Assembly: GCA_030674915.1 (NCBI GenBank)
Contig: JASXSV010000001.1
Coordinates: 332,119 to 396,118, forward strand
DNA length: 64,000 bases
Source of the DNA: Candidatus Endonucleibacter bathymodioli
GTDB taxonomy: Bacteria > Pseudomonadota > Gammaproteobacteria > Pseudomonadales > Endozoicomonadaceae
Reading direction: 5' to 3'
In this document: positions 21,901 to 31,785 of the stretch, one piece after another
Numbering within the stretch: position 1 is the stretch's first letter
How the letters are laid out: the number at the start of each line of letters is the position of its first letter
The notes under the pieces: generated by a model
Databases searched by the model: none
What the model was told of the DNA's origin: nothing
The model's input: the letters and a program-made list of their open reading frames with translations, nothing else
Made by a program: the position numbers and the translations under genes

Positions 21901-22955
21901 TTGATTTATTTGATTCACCTTCTCTTTTTAGCTTCGTGGAGAATCGATGTAGAGCTTCATGTAGGTTTTTAGTATGCCTTTCATCATCATCTGCAATGTA
22001 GCTTTCAACAGATTGCTTGAGGTTGATATTAATGAAATCTTTATAGTGTGGGGTTAGTTCATTAGTTTTTTTTATCAATAAATTTATCATATTATAAATG
22101 TTAGTTTTTCGTTCACAAGTAGTACCCTATTTACTTTGTCTCTTTATTAGCACTACTATATCGGATTTTAGATTGATCAGTGTCAGGAATAACATCAGGA
22201 ATAACATCAGGAATAACATCAGGAATAACATCAGGAATAACACCAGGGAGAGCATCAGGAGTAACACCAGGAAGAGCATCAGGAGTAATGTCAGCTATTG
22301 CGGTCTCGTTTCAACAACTCTAGGATGTCTAAAACCAGTGATATCTTTTGTGTAACTAATTCTATAACACCCTTCTCTAGACTAGCTTTCATATTAGGTT
22401 TTATTCTAAATTTTAATTCTGAATCAAGAGGAACAGGGTCAGATGAGTTATAGTCTTTGGTGCGGTTAGCGTCTGATCTTTCGCTATATGGTTTACTTTT
22501 GATACCATGCCTGCGCCTATTTTTGGCGCTGCATCAATACAGTTGTCACTGCCACTACTGCTCCACAAACTTTCGGCTCTGATGATGTGGTTAAACAAGG
22601 TGGAGGATTGTCATCTTGATCGCTATAAAAACCTGAATCCTCTCTATCTAACTTATTTTTATAATATTTGTTAGTATAATCCATCGAAACATCTTCACGA
22701 TCATTATGAATATTTATTTTATTTAATGGTTTTTTAAGCCAGCGGATGGTATCAGAGCATGAATTAATATCGTGATCGATTATATCAGTATGATTATATC
22801 ATCAGACGTAGTATTAATTACTTTATTGTCTGCGTGTTTTTAGCAACTTTGAGTCGACCGTTATGACCAGAAGTGTTTGCGCTAGAGTCATCATTTACGC
22901 TTGTTTGCGGATGATGAAGAAGCGTGTTATTTGTTTTAGGTACTGGTATTTTCAT
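18974..22955 (-). pseudogene. Broken inverted copy of the 1333-codon gene
   Basis: Starts at ATG 22955 with the same codons as the gene at 24520 and ends at the equivalent stop at 18974-18976. It is split by at least a dozen one-base shifts into open fragments at 22090-21800, 21815-21204, 20752-20561, 20558-20352, 20307-19810 and 19638-19324. Each fragment reads the same protein as the right-arm copy with no substitutions noticed. If the shifts are sequencing errors this is a second intact gene or an artefact copy, not a pseudogene. Confidence 0.8.
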
Positions 22956-23160
22956 TATATAGCCATATTAATTCTAGGCGTTAATACGTACAGATGCGCA
23001 GTAAGCTGCTGATACCATATAAATCTGCTGCTATATAGAATTCTTTAATACTAATGAAGTAGCGAGCCCTAGATTGCTACAATAACCGGCACATTTGTAA
23101 TGGATTTGAGAGCCAGCTGTTAGTATATTATAGTTTTTACATACACAACTAGGTGAGTAT

Positions 23161-23340
23161 ATGGTAAACCCTTATAAGCAGCTAACTCTGGCTGAACGAT
23201 AGCAGATTAAATATCTCTGTGAGCTCGATTTTTCTGCACGCAAGACTGGCAATAGGACTGGTCTCCCCAATAAGACCATATTCCGAGACTGTAGATTAGT
23301 TTGTGTATTTGCTTATCATTACCCCCTACGGGAGATAAGC
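23161..23340 (+). pseudogene. IS30-type transposase N-terminal remnant (left arm)
   Basis: MVNPYKQLTLAER, a TAG stop, then QIKYLCELDFSARKTGNRTG and PNKTIFRD resemble the N-terminal helix-turn-helix of IS30 transposases. Only about 45 residues remain before the IS256-type gene begins at 23344. Mirror copy at 24184-24314. Confidence 0.6.
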
Positions 23341-23343
23341 ACC

Positions 23344-23738
23344 ATGAAACAAAAAGAACTATTGGCCTTTGCCAAAGAGGCCGCCAAAAGCATGAAGACT
23401 GAGAAAGATCTCAGTGATTTCAGCCGCATGCTCAATAAAGTAACCGTTGAGGCGGCACTAGGCGCAGAACTTGATGACCACCTAGGCTATGACACCAGCC
23501 CAGCGTTGGCTCAAACAGCCGTAACGGTCATTCAGGTAAAAACCGTTTATACAGACGACGGAGCGATTGAGATAGATATTCCGCGTGATCGAGACAGTTA
23601 GTTCCTTCGAGCCGCAGCTCATTAAAAAGCAACAAACTCGATTCACAGGCATGGATGATAAAATCCTCTTCCTTTACGCCCAGGGCATGACCACCCGCGA
23701 AATCTGTACCGCGTTCAAAGAACTTTACGATGCCGATG
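23344..23738 (+). pseudogene. IS256-family (mutator) transposase N-terminus, left arm
   Basis: MKQKELLAFAKEAAKSMKTE, then FSRMLNKVTVEAALGAELDDHLGY in pieces matches the N-terminus of IS256-type transposases. The frame passes IEIDIPRDRD, stops at a TAG (23599-23601), and an adjacent frame continues SFEPQLIKKQQTRFTGMDDK and MTTREI to ELYDADV at the palindrome axis. The catalytic DDE part is absent on both arms because the sequence turns back here. Confidence 0.8.
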
Positions 23739-24131
23739 TATCGGCATCGTAAAGTTCTTTGAACGCGGTACAGATTTCGCGGGTGGTCATGCCCTGGCGT
23801 AAAGGAAGAGGATTTTATCATCCATGCCTGTGAATCGAGTTTGTTGCTTTTTAATGAGCTGCGGCTCGAAGGAACTAACTGTCTCGATCACGCGGAATAT
23901 CTATCTCAATCGCTCCGTCGTCTGTATAAACGGTTTTACCTGAATGACCGTTACGGCTGTTTGAGCCAACGCTGGGCTGGTGTCATAGCCTAGGTGGTCA
24001 TCAAGTTCTGCGCCTAGTGCCGCCTCAACGGTTACTTTATTGAGCATGCGGCTGAAATCACTGAGATCTTTCTCAGTCTTCATGCTTTTGGCGGCCTCTT
24101 TGGCAAAGGCCAATAGTTCTTTTTGTTTCAT
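23739..24131 (-). pseudogene. IS256-family transposase N-terminus, right arm
   Basis: Mirror image of the fragment at 23344-23738, reading leftward from ATG 24131. The first 66 codons are the same; a run of four A replaces five near 23938, shifting the frame after VIQVK. No DDE residues are present. Confidence 0.8.
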
Positions 24132-24183
24132 GGTGCTTATCTCCCGTAGGGGGTAATGATAAGCAAATACACAAACTAATCTA

Positions 24184-24314
24184 CAGTCTCGGAATATGGT
24201 CTTATTGGGGAGACCAGTCCTATTGCCAGTCTTGCGTGCAGAAAAATCGAGCTCACAGAGATATTTAATCTGCTATCGTTCAGCCAGAGTTAGCTGCTTA
24301 TAAGGGTTTACCAT
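24184..24314 (-). pseudogene. IS30-type transposase N-terminal remnant (right arm)
   Basis: Mirror copy of 23161-23293, starting at the complement of CAT at 24312-24314, with the same internal stop codon. It is too short to encode anything functional. Confidence 0.6.
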
Positions 24315-24519
24315 ATACTCACCTAGTTGTGTATGTAAAAACTATAATATACTAACAGCTGGCTCTCAAATCCATTACAAATGTGCCGGTTATTGTAGCA
24401 ATCTAGGGCTCGCTACTTCATTAGTATTAAAGAATTCTATATAGCAGCAGATTTATATGGTATCAGCAGCTTACTGCGCATCTGTACGTATTAACGCCTA
24501 GAATTAATATGGCTATATA

Positions 24520-27500
24520 ATGAAAATACCAGTACCTAAAACAAATAACACGCTTCTTCATCATCCGCAAACAAGCGTAAATGATGACTCTAGCGCAAAC
24601 ACTTCTGGTCATAACGGTCGACTCAAAGTTGCTAAAAAACACGCAGACAATAAAGTAATTAATACTACGTCTGATGATATAAATCATACTGATATAATCG
24701 ATCACGATATTAATTCATGCTCTGATACCATCCGCTGGCTTAAAAAACCATTAAATAAAATAAATATTCATAATGATCGTGAAGATGTTTCGATGGATTA
24801 TACTAACAAATATTATAAAAATAAGTTAGATAGAGAGGATTCAGGTTTTTATAGCGATCAAGATGACAATCCTCCACCTTGTTTAACCACATCATCAGAG
24901 CCGAAAGTTTGTGGGAGCAGTAGTGGCAGTGACAACTGTATTGATGCAGCGCCAAAAATAGGCGCAGGCATGGGTATCAAAAGTAAACCATATAGCGAAA
25001 GATCAGACGCTAACCGCACCAAAGACTATAACTCATCTGACCCTGTTCCTCTTGATTCAGAATTAAAATTTAGAATAAAACCTAATATGAAAGCTAGTCT
25101 AGAGAAGGGTGTTATAGAATTAGTTACACAAAAGATATCACTGGGTTTTAGACATCCTAGAGTTGTTGAAACGAGACCGGCAATAGCTGACATTACTCCT
25201 GATGCTCTTCCTGGTGTTACTCCTGATGCTCTCCCTGGTGTTATTCCTGATGTTATTCCTGATGTTATTCCTGATGTTATTCCTGATGTTATTCCTGACA
25301 CTGATCAATCTAAAATCCGATATAGTAGTGCTAATAAAGGAGACAAAGTAAATAGGGTACTACTTGTGAACGAAAAAACTAACATTTATAATATGATAAA
25401 TTTATTGATAAAAAAAACTAATGAACTAACCCCACACTATAAAGATTTCATTAATATCAACCTCAAGCAATCTGTTGAAAGCTACATTGCAGATGATGAT
25501 GAAAGGCATACTAAAAACCTACATGAAGCTCTACATCGATTCTCCACGAAGCTAAAAAGAGAAGGTGAATCAAATAAATCAAGCAAACAAAATAAAATAA
25601 AACAATCAGAAAGAGGTTCAAAATTTAAAGAAAAAGAATACAGAGCTCTTATTGATGCCTATCAAATATTGGGAGATATTGTAGAGGATAAATTAAATGA
25701 CCACAAGGTTGCTGAGTGCAAGCTACAGATGAAAAAAGCTTTCCGTAACTTCCAAAATCCAAGTGAAGAATCAGCTTTAAAGTTAACAGCTAAAGCTGGT
25801 ATAAGCTTAGGCATTGTAACTATTGAAGGAGGGTATGAAGTTTCATCTCAAATAGTTGGTTGTGATGATACTAAGATACGTGTTTTCCTAAATAAAAAAG
25901 GATTATTTGAAGCTTACATAGGTAACAGTATAGTTAAGGGTTATCTTGCAAACGCAATTGGGAGAATTGATGGGAAAGTGTTTAACAATTTAGATGAATT
26001 TGTTGATTGTTACGTAGATAATGTTTTGTTAAAGGCGCATAATTGGAGACCTGGGAAAAATATTTCAAAACATACTAGTACGGCAATAAAAGATAAGATA
26101 CATCGTAAGCATGTCCTTAGCGAATTGCCTTTTTTGCAAAAATCCTTTGAAACTTTAGATATGCTAGATAGCGAAGATGTACATCTTAAATATCATCAAC
26201 AAGGAAAGACTATCCCTTTAAAAATTGATCGAGATATAAAAACAACTAGAATAGGTGCAGAAGTAGCTAACGTTTTTTTAGTTGATCTCTCCTCAACCAA
26301 GTGGAATAATACCTTTACTAAAAACATCCCACTAATTCAACAGTTAGATAATAATACGCAGTGGCTAACTGATTACGATAGTAGTGATTTCAATATATCT
26401 ATACCATCAGATATTATGAATGAGTGTAAAAAGTACTTAGGTCGTCATTATTCTTTCCAAGACCTTAATATCGATAACGTCTCTGGTGGAGATGTTATTA
26501 TAATGTTGAGTAAGAGACTTTCTATGCTAGAAGATGCTTCACTTAATGCACATAGACGAAATGCTATGTTAAGCGAAAGTGTTTTAAAAGAACTGCATTT
26601 TCTTAAAGAAACGATAGAGAGTTTAATAACAAAAAACCATGAGGAATATAAAGAATACTGCCAGGCAGTAAATATCATTATATCTACTCCTAATAAATGC
26701 AGTATTAAAGATAAGGCTCAGGGCATCAAATCAATGAAGAAAAAATTGCGGGGGGCTACGTGCTCAGCAAATATGCTGAAAAAGTTTATGGTTAGTCATG
26801 CTAAATTAAAAAATATGCATCAACACAGCGTTACATCTCTAGAACCTTGGCACGATAAAAGTCTTTCTGATGAATGGAAGAAAGAAATTGGAAGTAAAAA
26901 AGAATATTTTAAAGAGATCAGTTTAGATATGTCTGTTCCTGATATTTATGTTTCTGACTCAGATCGTGAAAATCATCTTATGTTAAAGAAAAAGCTTACA
27001 GGAAGTATTCAATTTGATTCATTTACCTCCAAGCTTGCAGTTGGCCCTCTCAATGGGGTTGTACATTTCCGAAAGATAAACAATAAGAATGAGCCAAATC
27101 CAGACTCTGACGGCAAATACTGGTATATCACGCTAAGAGCTAGCATAAATGGCACGGCTTCAGTAACGGAGAGTTCATTAATGTCCTCTATAGTAAAACT
27201 GATGGGCACCTTACCTCCAGTGGATGGCCAATCAGATATTGTTATTGACCCAATGATCGGAGTTGATACCGTATTGCAAGCAACGAAGAGCTTTAAGTTA
27301 GAGTTGTTCTTTGTAAAAGGATCAGATGGTAACTATCATATACAATATAAAAGATATTTATCTGGTAATGAAGCTGCCGTCAGCATGGGTGTCAAAACTC
27401 CTATTTTCGGGGCTGCATCTGTTGTTAATAAGGCAGCAGCAAGCAAATATAAATATCACTTTGAAAAAGAAGTTTTTGGTTGTTCAACCATTACCTATTT

Positions 27501-28521
27501 AATGACTCGTTATAACGGCTGGAAATCTGGAAATAAGATGGAGTCTTGGGATGCCTTTACAGCTAACAAAGAAAACCGCACGAGATTGGCAAAACTTATG
27601 GTTAATATGTCAACAGAAAATAACAATGCCAATATTGAATTGAATGATACTGTAGCTGGGCTTCGTTCATATTATGAAGATAGAGCCATAAAAATTGATA
27701 AAATACAAGTAGACTCTGCCAATGGAGTTTTAACTGATGCTAATGCATCTGATATCGAAAAACATAATGCACGTGAGCTTTTGAAAACTTATGCTAAGCA
27801 TAATAATGATCATCTAACAGAACAGGATTCTATCATAGCTAATGATGTTATGCAAAAAACTACTACAAATGGCCGTTGGGAAACAGATTTTGATGAGTTA
27901 AGAAAAGAATATCAACACTTAAAGGATGGTCCATCATTACCTACTTCACAACAATCTAGTTTAGTAATAAAAAATATTGATGATTTCATTGACACTACCC
28001 ATCAGATGAAGAAACAGCTTGAATCTAGCAATACAACGCCAATGACGTTTCATCGTTTTTTGCAAAAAATCGATACATATATTGATTCAGAACAAGCAAG
28101 ACTTGATAATCATAGAAGCACAATGAAGAGCGAAGATTCTGTGGCAATGGGAACGAAACTTATAAGGATGAAGGCTGCGCAGTCACAGCTTAAGAAACAT
28201 ATCAAGATAAAGAACTCACGTACTCCGATTGGTACTATGACTAAAGCTTCTTGGACTAGTGACGACAACACTTTATCTAGAATGCCATTAGATTCACTAA
28301 ACCAACTCACTACAACATTAGAAGAATATAAAACGATATGCCCCAGCGCTCTGGATGGTGGTGAAAAAGGGGTATTGGAACACCTTATTGGAACAGAAAA
28401 ATTTGAAAACGCCCTGTCTTCCTTAAATCAGTTGTTTGAGGCCAATCATGAAGTTTACCTTGCAGATGCTAATGCCCGTTTTCAAAATATCAATCCTAAT
28501 AAACCTAAGCCTTATAAATAA
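24520..28521 (+). CDS. Large unknown protein, candidate effector (1333 residues)
   Basis: I do not recognise a known family. There is no signal peptide and no clear transmembrane helix. Residues 1-225 are polar and low-complexity (GSSSGSDNCID). About 225-265 form a repeat of TPDALPGV and VIPD units. From about 290 on the chain is mostly helical, rich in Lys, Asn and Asp, with a predicted globular part at about 440-590 (IEGGYEVSSQIVGCDDTKIR) and a beta-rich part at about 825-1010 (NGVVHFRKIN, YWYITLRASINGT). Charged helices close the protein, which suggests coiled coil. Large size, AT-rich coding and IS-bracketed position fit a host-directed effector, but that is inference. Nothing but IS remnants lies within 4 kb either side. 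Confidence 0.75.
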   Translation: MKIPVPKTNNTLLHHPQTSVNDDSSANTSGHNGRLKVAKKHADNKVINTTSDDINHTDIIDHDINSCSDTIRWLKKPLNKINIHNDREDVSMDYTNKYYKNKLDREDSGFYSDQDDNPPPCLTTSSEPKVCGSSSGSDNCIDAAPKIGAGMGIKSKPYSERSDANRTKDYNSSDPVPLDSELKFRIKPNMKASLEKGVIELVTQKISLGFRHPRVVETRPAIADITPDALPGVTPDALPGVIPDVIPDVIPDVIPDVIPDTDQSKIRYSSANKGDKVNRVLLVNEKTNIYNMINLLIKKTNELTPHYKDFININLKQSVESYIADDDERHTKNLHEALHRFSTKLKREGESNKSSKQNKIKQSERGSKFKEKEYRALIDAYQILGDIVEDKLNDHKVAECKLQMKKAFRNFQNPSEESALKLTAKAGISLGIVTIEGGYEVSSQIVGCDDTKIRVFLNKKGLFEAYIGNSIVKGYLANAIGRIDGKVFNNLDEFVDCYVDNVLLKAHNWRPGKNISKHTSTAIKDKIHRKHVLSELPFLQKSFETLDMLDSEDVHLKYHQQGKTIPLKIDRDIKTTRIGAEVANVFLVDLSSTKWNNTFTKNIPLIQQLDNNTQWLTDYDSSDFNISIPSDIMNECKKYLGRHYSFQDLNIDNVSGGDVIIMLSKRLSMLEDASLNAHRRNAMLSESVLKELHFLKETIESLITKNHEEYKEYCQAVNIIISTPNKCSIKDKAQGIKSMKKKLRGATCSANMLKKFMVSHAKLKNMHQHSVTSLEPWHDKSLSDEWKKEIGSKKEYFKEISLDMSVPDIYVSDSDRENHLMLKKKLTGSIQFDSFTSKLAVGPLNGVVHFRKINNKNEPNPDSDGKYWYITLRASINGTASVTESSLMSSIVKLMGTLPPVDGQSDIVIDPMIGVDTVLQATKSFKLELFFVKGSDGNYHIQYKRYLSGNEAAVSMGVKTPIFGAASVVNKAAASKYKYHFEKEVFGCSTITYLMTRYNGWKSGNKMESWDAFTANKENRTRLAKLMVNMSTENNNANIELNDTVAGLRSYYEDRAIKIDKIQVDSANGVLTDANASDIEKHNARELLKTYAKHNNDHLTEQDSIIANDVMQKTTTNGRWETDFDELRKEYQHLKDGPSLPTSQQSSLVIKNIDDFIDTTHQMKKQLESSNTTPMTFHRFLQKIDTYIDSEQARLDNHRSTMKSEDSVAMGTKLIRMKAAQSQLKKHIKIKNSRTPIGTMTKASWTSDDNTLSRMPLDSLNQLTTTLEEYKTICPSALDGGEKGVLEHLIGTEKFENALSSLNQLFEANHEVYLADANARFQNINPNKPKPYK
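25194..25300 (+). repeat. In-frame tandem repeat coding TPDALPGV / VIPD
   Basis: Two 24-base units (TPDALPGV) are followed by five 12-base units (GTTATTCCTGAT, VIPD). All lengths are multiples of three, so copy-number change keeps the frame. The mirrored left arm has the same number of units. Confidence 0.85.
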
Positions 28522-28524
28522 AGA

Positions 28525-28640
28525 GAGGAAGACGAAGTGATTTTTGGCGATGCGGGTTACACCAGCGACACATATAAGCGAGGAACTCGATGTTTGGGAT
28601 TACACTGGAAGGTCAATGACTAGCGCAAACCAAGAAAAGG
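28525..28640 (+). pseudogene. IS5-type transposase fragment
   Basis: EEDEVIFGDAGYTSDTYKRG, starting right after the stop of the large gene, is the middle DDE segment of IS5 transposases (GDAGY contains the second catalytic Asp). Only about 40 codons remain. The mirrored fragment is at 18849-18970. The large gene therefore appears to be joined to, or inserted in, an older IS5 copy. Confidence 0.7.
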
Positions 28641-28648
28641 CAACCTAA

Positions 28649-29275
28649 GGAAGCTCTGAACAAGTATAATAAATGTGATATAATACCGCCACACTAACAA
28701 ACAGTATTGTCGTATGAAACAAATCATTTTCGCATCCGCAGAATACATCCATAAAAAAGTTATCACTAAGCGTGATCTCTTTCTAAATGAAATGGAAAAA
28801 CCGTACCATGCGGCTGCTCAATATTATAGAGCCTTACTATCCCAAGAAAGGCAAAGCTCGCCCACCCATGCCAATGGAAAGTATGTTGCGGATTTATTTC
28901 TTACAGCAATGGTACTCATTATCAGATTCTGCAGCAGAGCATGCCTTATACGATATGGACTGAATGCATCTGTTTGCGCAACTTGAATTATTAAAGGCCA
29001 TACCTGATAAAACCACCATACTTAATTTCAGAAGACTAATTGAAAAGCACCAACTTAGTGCAACGATCTTTGCGGATATCAATCAATATATTGTTGAAAA
29101 AGGCATCAAGGTATCTCAAGGCAGCATGGTAGATGATACCATTATCCAGGCTCCTAGCTCTACTAACAACAAAGACAAAAAACGTGACCCTGATATGCGT
29201 TCCACCCGTAAAAGCAACCATATTATTTTTGTTTTAATATACATAGGAACAGACATCAATAGCAACGTCATACTT
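28649..29275 (+). pseudogene. IS5-group transposase, inverted partner of the copy at 17885-18848
   Basis: The terminus GGAAGCTCTGAACAAG at 28649 is followed by ATG 28714 and MKQIIFASAEYIHKKVITKR. An extra A in a run near 28800 shifts the frame; the protein resumes as SMVDDTIIQAPSSTNNKDKK and breaks off near 29275 before the C-terminal glutamate. It differs from the left partner by several substitutions (for example near 28932 and 28960), so the two are separate copies. Confidence 0.8.
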
Positions 29276-29289
29276 GACATGCACAAAAG

Positions 29290-29500
29290 TACTGTCAGCC
29301 ATGGATTGTTGAGAAAGACGGTTTTTCAGTAGCGCGTGATGCTGGTATCGCTTGTCTTGAGTCAGCTGTTTATAGTGTTTGGTTTGAGAGCTTATTCCAA
29401 ACTTCCATCTCAGAGTGTAGTAATTTGGGAATCTACCGACAACTGCCTCACATCACAAGTTTCAGTATGTCGCACTTATTGTATTATTCCAGCAATTTAT
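29290..29500. repeat. Decayed dispersed repeat shared with 38215-38440
   Basis: The stretch with CAGCCATGGATTGTTGAGAA, TCTTGAGTCAGCTGTTTATA and CTACCGACAACTGC recurs with roughly 80 percent similarity at 38215-38440. It has no open frame of use. Its identity is unknown; it is probably a decayed IS or a duplicated intergenic block. Confidence 0.6.
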
Positions 29501-29689
29501 TACTTCAGTCTTTTTATAGGGAATAACTGCTACCTATGTACGGAAACAACATTTAGTTATTAGATTTTAGTTTCCAGCCTAAATTGACCGAAAAATTGCG
29601 TGGTGTTGCTAAGGCCAATATCACCCTTTAAAGCCCAGTGATTTATTAACCTATTGGGCGTCAGAGCGGCTTGTATTAGGGCAGGTGCG

Positions 29690-30400
29690 ATTAAGTACAG
29701 ATTTTGTAAGTGCATCGACACGTTGAGGTCGATTCGTAGGTTAACAGTCCAATTTTAGTTCGTTTGTCAGTGGCTGCATGCGATTTCCCGACATGCAGGC
29801 TCACTGATCCTATGTTTTGACCATTTGCCCCACTCGAATGATGTCTGCCAGAGCAAATAGCATGGCCAATTTTCTGTCATTCTTGCTAATCCGTCGGAGC
29901 GATCTTTGGTGAATCCGAACGGACATTTGATGATCCTAAAAGGATGCTCAATCTGGCTCGTACAATGGCTTTCATGTATCCGAGGTGGCATATATCAGCG
30001 TGCCTTCTTTGACCAGCACACCAGCATCACACAGCCAGTCATTCACTTCGCTGATGATTTTGCGTACCAAATCATGGTGCTCTAACAAGTTACGGAAGTG
30101 CATGATCGTGGTATGGTTGGTCAGAGGTAGTCCCATTCAGTGATAGATCAGCAAGCAAGCGCGTGGCTGGGATGTCGTACAAAGCATCTTCTATCGCAGG
30201 ATCACTCATTCTGTATCATTGCTGTTGCATGAGTACGCAGCATCGTCATTAAGGGATAAGGTAAGCGACCATTGCTAGGCTTGGGGTAATATGGCTCTAT
30301 AGCTGACACCATCAGTTCAAGAAGATTCTATTTGTGGGTTTGGCAGTATTTGTTTTGGTATTCGCTGTCGGTGGTCTTCCATGGTTCATTCAAGAGATTA
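29690..30400 (-). pseudogene. Third IS5-type transposase remnant
   Basis: Reading leftward from about 30390: [45 protein letters not shown], later IEHPFRIIKCPFGFTKDR and a C-terminal end near 29767. The pieces lie in several frames with stops. This is a different subtype from the copies at 17885 and 28649. Its terminal region (29690-29830, ACATGCAGGCTCACTGATCC) recurs at 45735-45850. Confidence 0.75.
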
Positions 30401-30795
30401 TCTCATTACTAGGACTGAATCGCACCTTAATTAGAATCCATAGAATATTTCTTTTAGCAGGTACTGCTTATCTGTAATCATCATGGGGGTATTGGATGAG
30501 GTGTTACCTACTTGTTTTTTTGTTGGTCGTGTTTTTATGCAGGTTGTTTAGGATGTATACAAATAAACCACACCTCTTTATTTTGTTAAAATACTGGCTA
30601 CAGCAGAGCTGGAATCACTGTTAGATGCTGATTATATAAATATTTCTCTATAGTGATAGAACTTATTAGCCAATGAATAGACTAATACTATAGCAATCAT
30701 GATAATCCTCATGTATAGGAATCAGCTAATAATTGGCTACGCCCGAAAGATGTAACTTATTATTTATATATTAATCCAGTATAGAGACAATAACA
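30401..30795. other. Gene-free AT-rich stretch upstream of the BIR protein
   Basis: About 395 bp with no supportable frame. The promoter of the rightward gene at 30796 must be here; no clear -35/-10 pair can be chosen. GAGACAATAACA immediately precedes the ATG, giving only a weak ribosome site. Confidence 0.4.
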
Positions 30796-31785
30796 ATGAA
30801 TCTAACTTATAATCATATCACTCATATTGGTGAAAAACCTATTACTCATGAGCTACTGGCGCAGGTAATAAATAAAGAAAAAGAAAATATAATCTCTATA
30901 AAATTCACGCATGGTAGGGAAATAAAAACAGCAAATATAAAAACCAGATTCCTAACAGCATGCAACAGCAATGAGCGATTAAAATCTTTTACAGGACACG
31001 AGCATATTTTTACTGAAAAAAATGTATCTATCGACGCATTAACAAGGTCAGGGTTTATATATGCTGATGATAGACAGCGTCCAGATGGAATTAAGTGCGT
31101 TTATTGCAAAGCATTTTTTTCTAATTTCAATGATAGTGATAATCCTGAAAATACACATAGCACTAATTTTCCTGAATGTCCGAAGGTATCTGGCATGATT
31201 CCTGCCGAATTATATTTCTCGCCTGGGCATGCTACCTCCTTGATGCTTGAAAGTGAGGTTTTATACGCAAGATCTGCACCGAGCACACACGCATATGCTA
31301 AGCCCAGTTCAAATAACCAACAGAAACGTGCTTCGTGTCATTCAGGCAGCAATCCGATCGCACATACACCTTCAAAGGTGTTGCGTACCGAGACGCCTGA
31401 ACTAACTCCAGATGATATTGAAGCATATAGGGAGCAAGCAAAACAATTCTTAACGAGGACTCAATCTAATATAACACAAAATATAACTGAAGATGTACTA
31501 CACAATTATATCGATCGCCTCCATGCAGGAAAATCAGGTATACCGTTTATATCAGATGATGCGCAAATAAGCCCTATGATGCTTGATAACATATGTCTTG
31601 CCCTCAAAAATCAAGGATTAGTGCCTGCAATTCGAGATCTACTCGATAAATGCCAGCGCAAAGGTGGCTGCGCTATATATCTTGTCCTCATGATGCGCCA
31701 AGATAAAACAGTTCTGGCGAGAAAAGAGTACCCATATCCAGCTTTTGTAGACGAATTGTTAGCCCGGGGTATTGGAAAGGGGTAA
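30796..31785 (+). CDS. BIR-domain (IAP-family) protein
   Basis: The 329 residues contain a canonical BIR zinc module: LKSFTGH near 80, the LTRSGFIYAD segment, then C101-x2-C104-x16-H121-x6-C128, exactly the family spacing. BIR domains are typical of eukaryotes and their viruses, where they bind caspases or other partners and restrain cell death. No RING finger follows; the C-terminal 130 residues (from LTPDDIEAYREQ) look helical and I cannot assign them. No signal peptide is seen, so export would need another secretion route. Isolated between IS5 debris and mnmC, so probably acquired. An anti-apoptotic role in the host is inferred from the fold only. Confidence 0.85.
   Translation: MNLTYNHITHIGEKPITHELLAQVINKEKENIISIKFTHGREIKTANIKTRFLTACNSNERLKSFTGHEHIFTEKNVSIDALTRSGFIYADDRQRPDGIKCVYCKAFFSNFNDSDNPENTHSTNFPECPKVSGMIPAELYFSPGHATSLMLESEVLYARSAPSTHAYAKPSSNNQQKRASCHSGSNPIAHTPSKVLRTETPELTPDDIEAYREQAKQFLTRTQSNITQNITEDVLHNYIDRLHAGKSGIPFISDDAQISPMMLDNICLALKNQGLVPAIRDLLDKCQRKGGCAIYLVLMMRQDKTVLARKEYPYPAFVDELLARGIGKG

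Larger units (their letters stand above)
18849..23738 (-). repeat. Left arm of a giant palindrome (error-rich copy)
   Basis: This arm is the reverse complement of 23739-28648, position x matching about 47477 minus x. The axis at 23738/23739 lies in GATGCCGATGTATCGGCATC. Wherever I compared the arms the differences were single-base length changes, almost all a missing base in a homopolymer of the left arm (near 18862, 18987, 19206, 19333, 19703, 20404, 20905, 21216, 21850, 22303, 22508, 22562, 22795, 22843). The peptide fragments of the left arm are identical to the right arm's protein except where a shift occurs. This is either a very recent inverted duplication or an assembly or sequencing foldback. 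Confidence 0.9.
23739..28648 (+). repeat. Right arm of the giant palindrome (intact copy)
   Basis: Reverse complement of 18849-23738. It contains, from the axis outwards, an IS256-type fragment, an IS30-type fragment, the intact 1333-codon gene and an IS5 fragment, ending at the IS5-type terminus GGAAGCTCTGAACAAG at 28649. Beyond that the two flanks are still related IS5 copies but differ by substitutions, so the true palindrome ends at or within these elements. Confidence 0.9.

Noticed and set aside
22180..22265. Possible CRISPR-like short regular repeats
   Set aside because: The 12-base units have no spacers. They are the complement of the in-frame VIPD codon repeat in the left palindrome arm.
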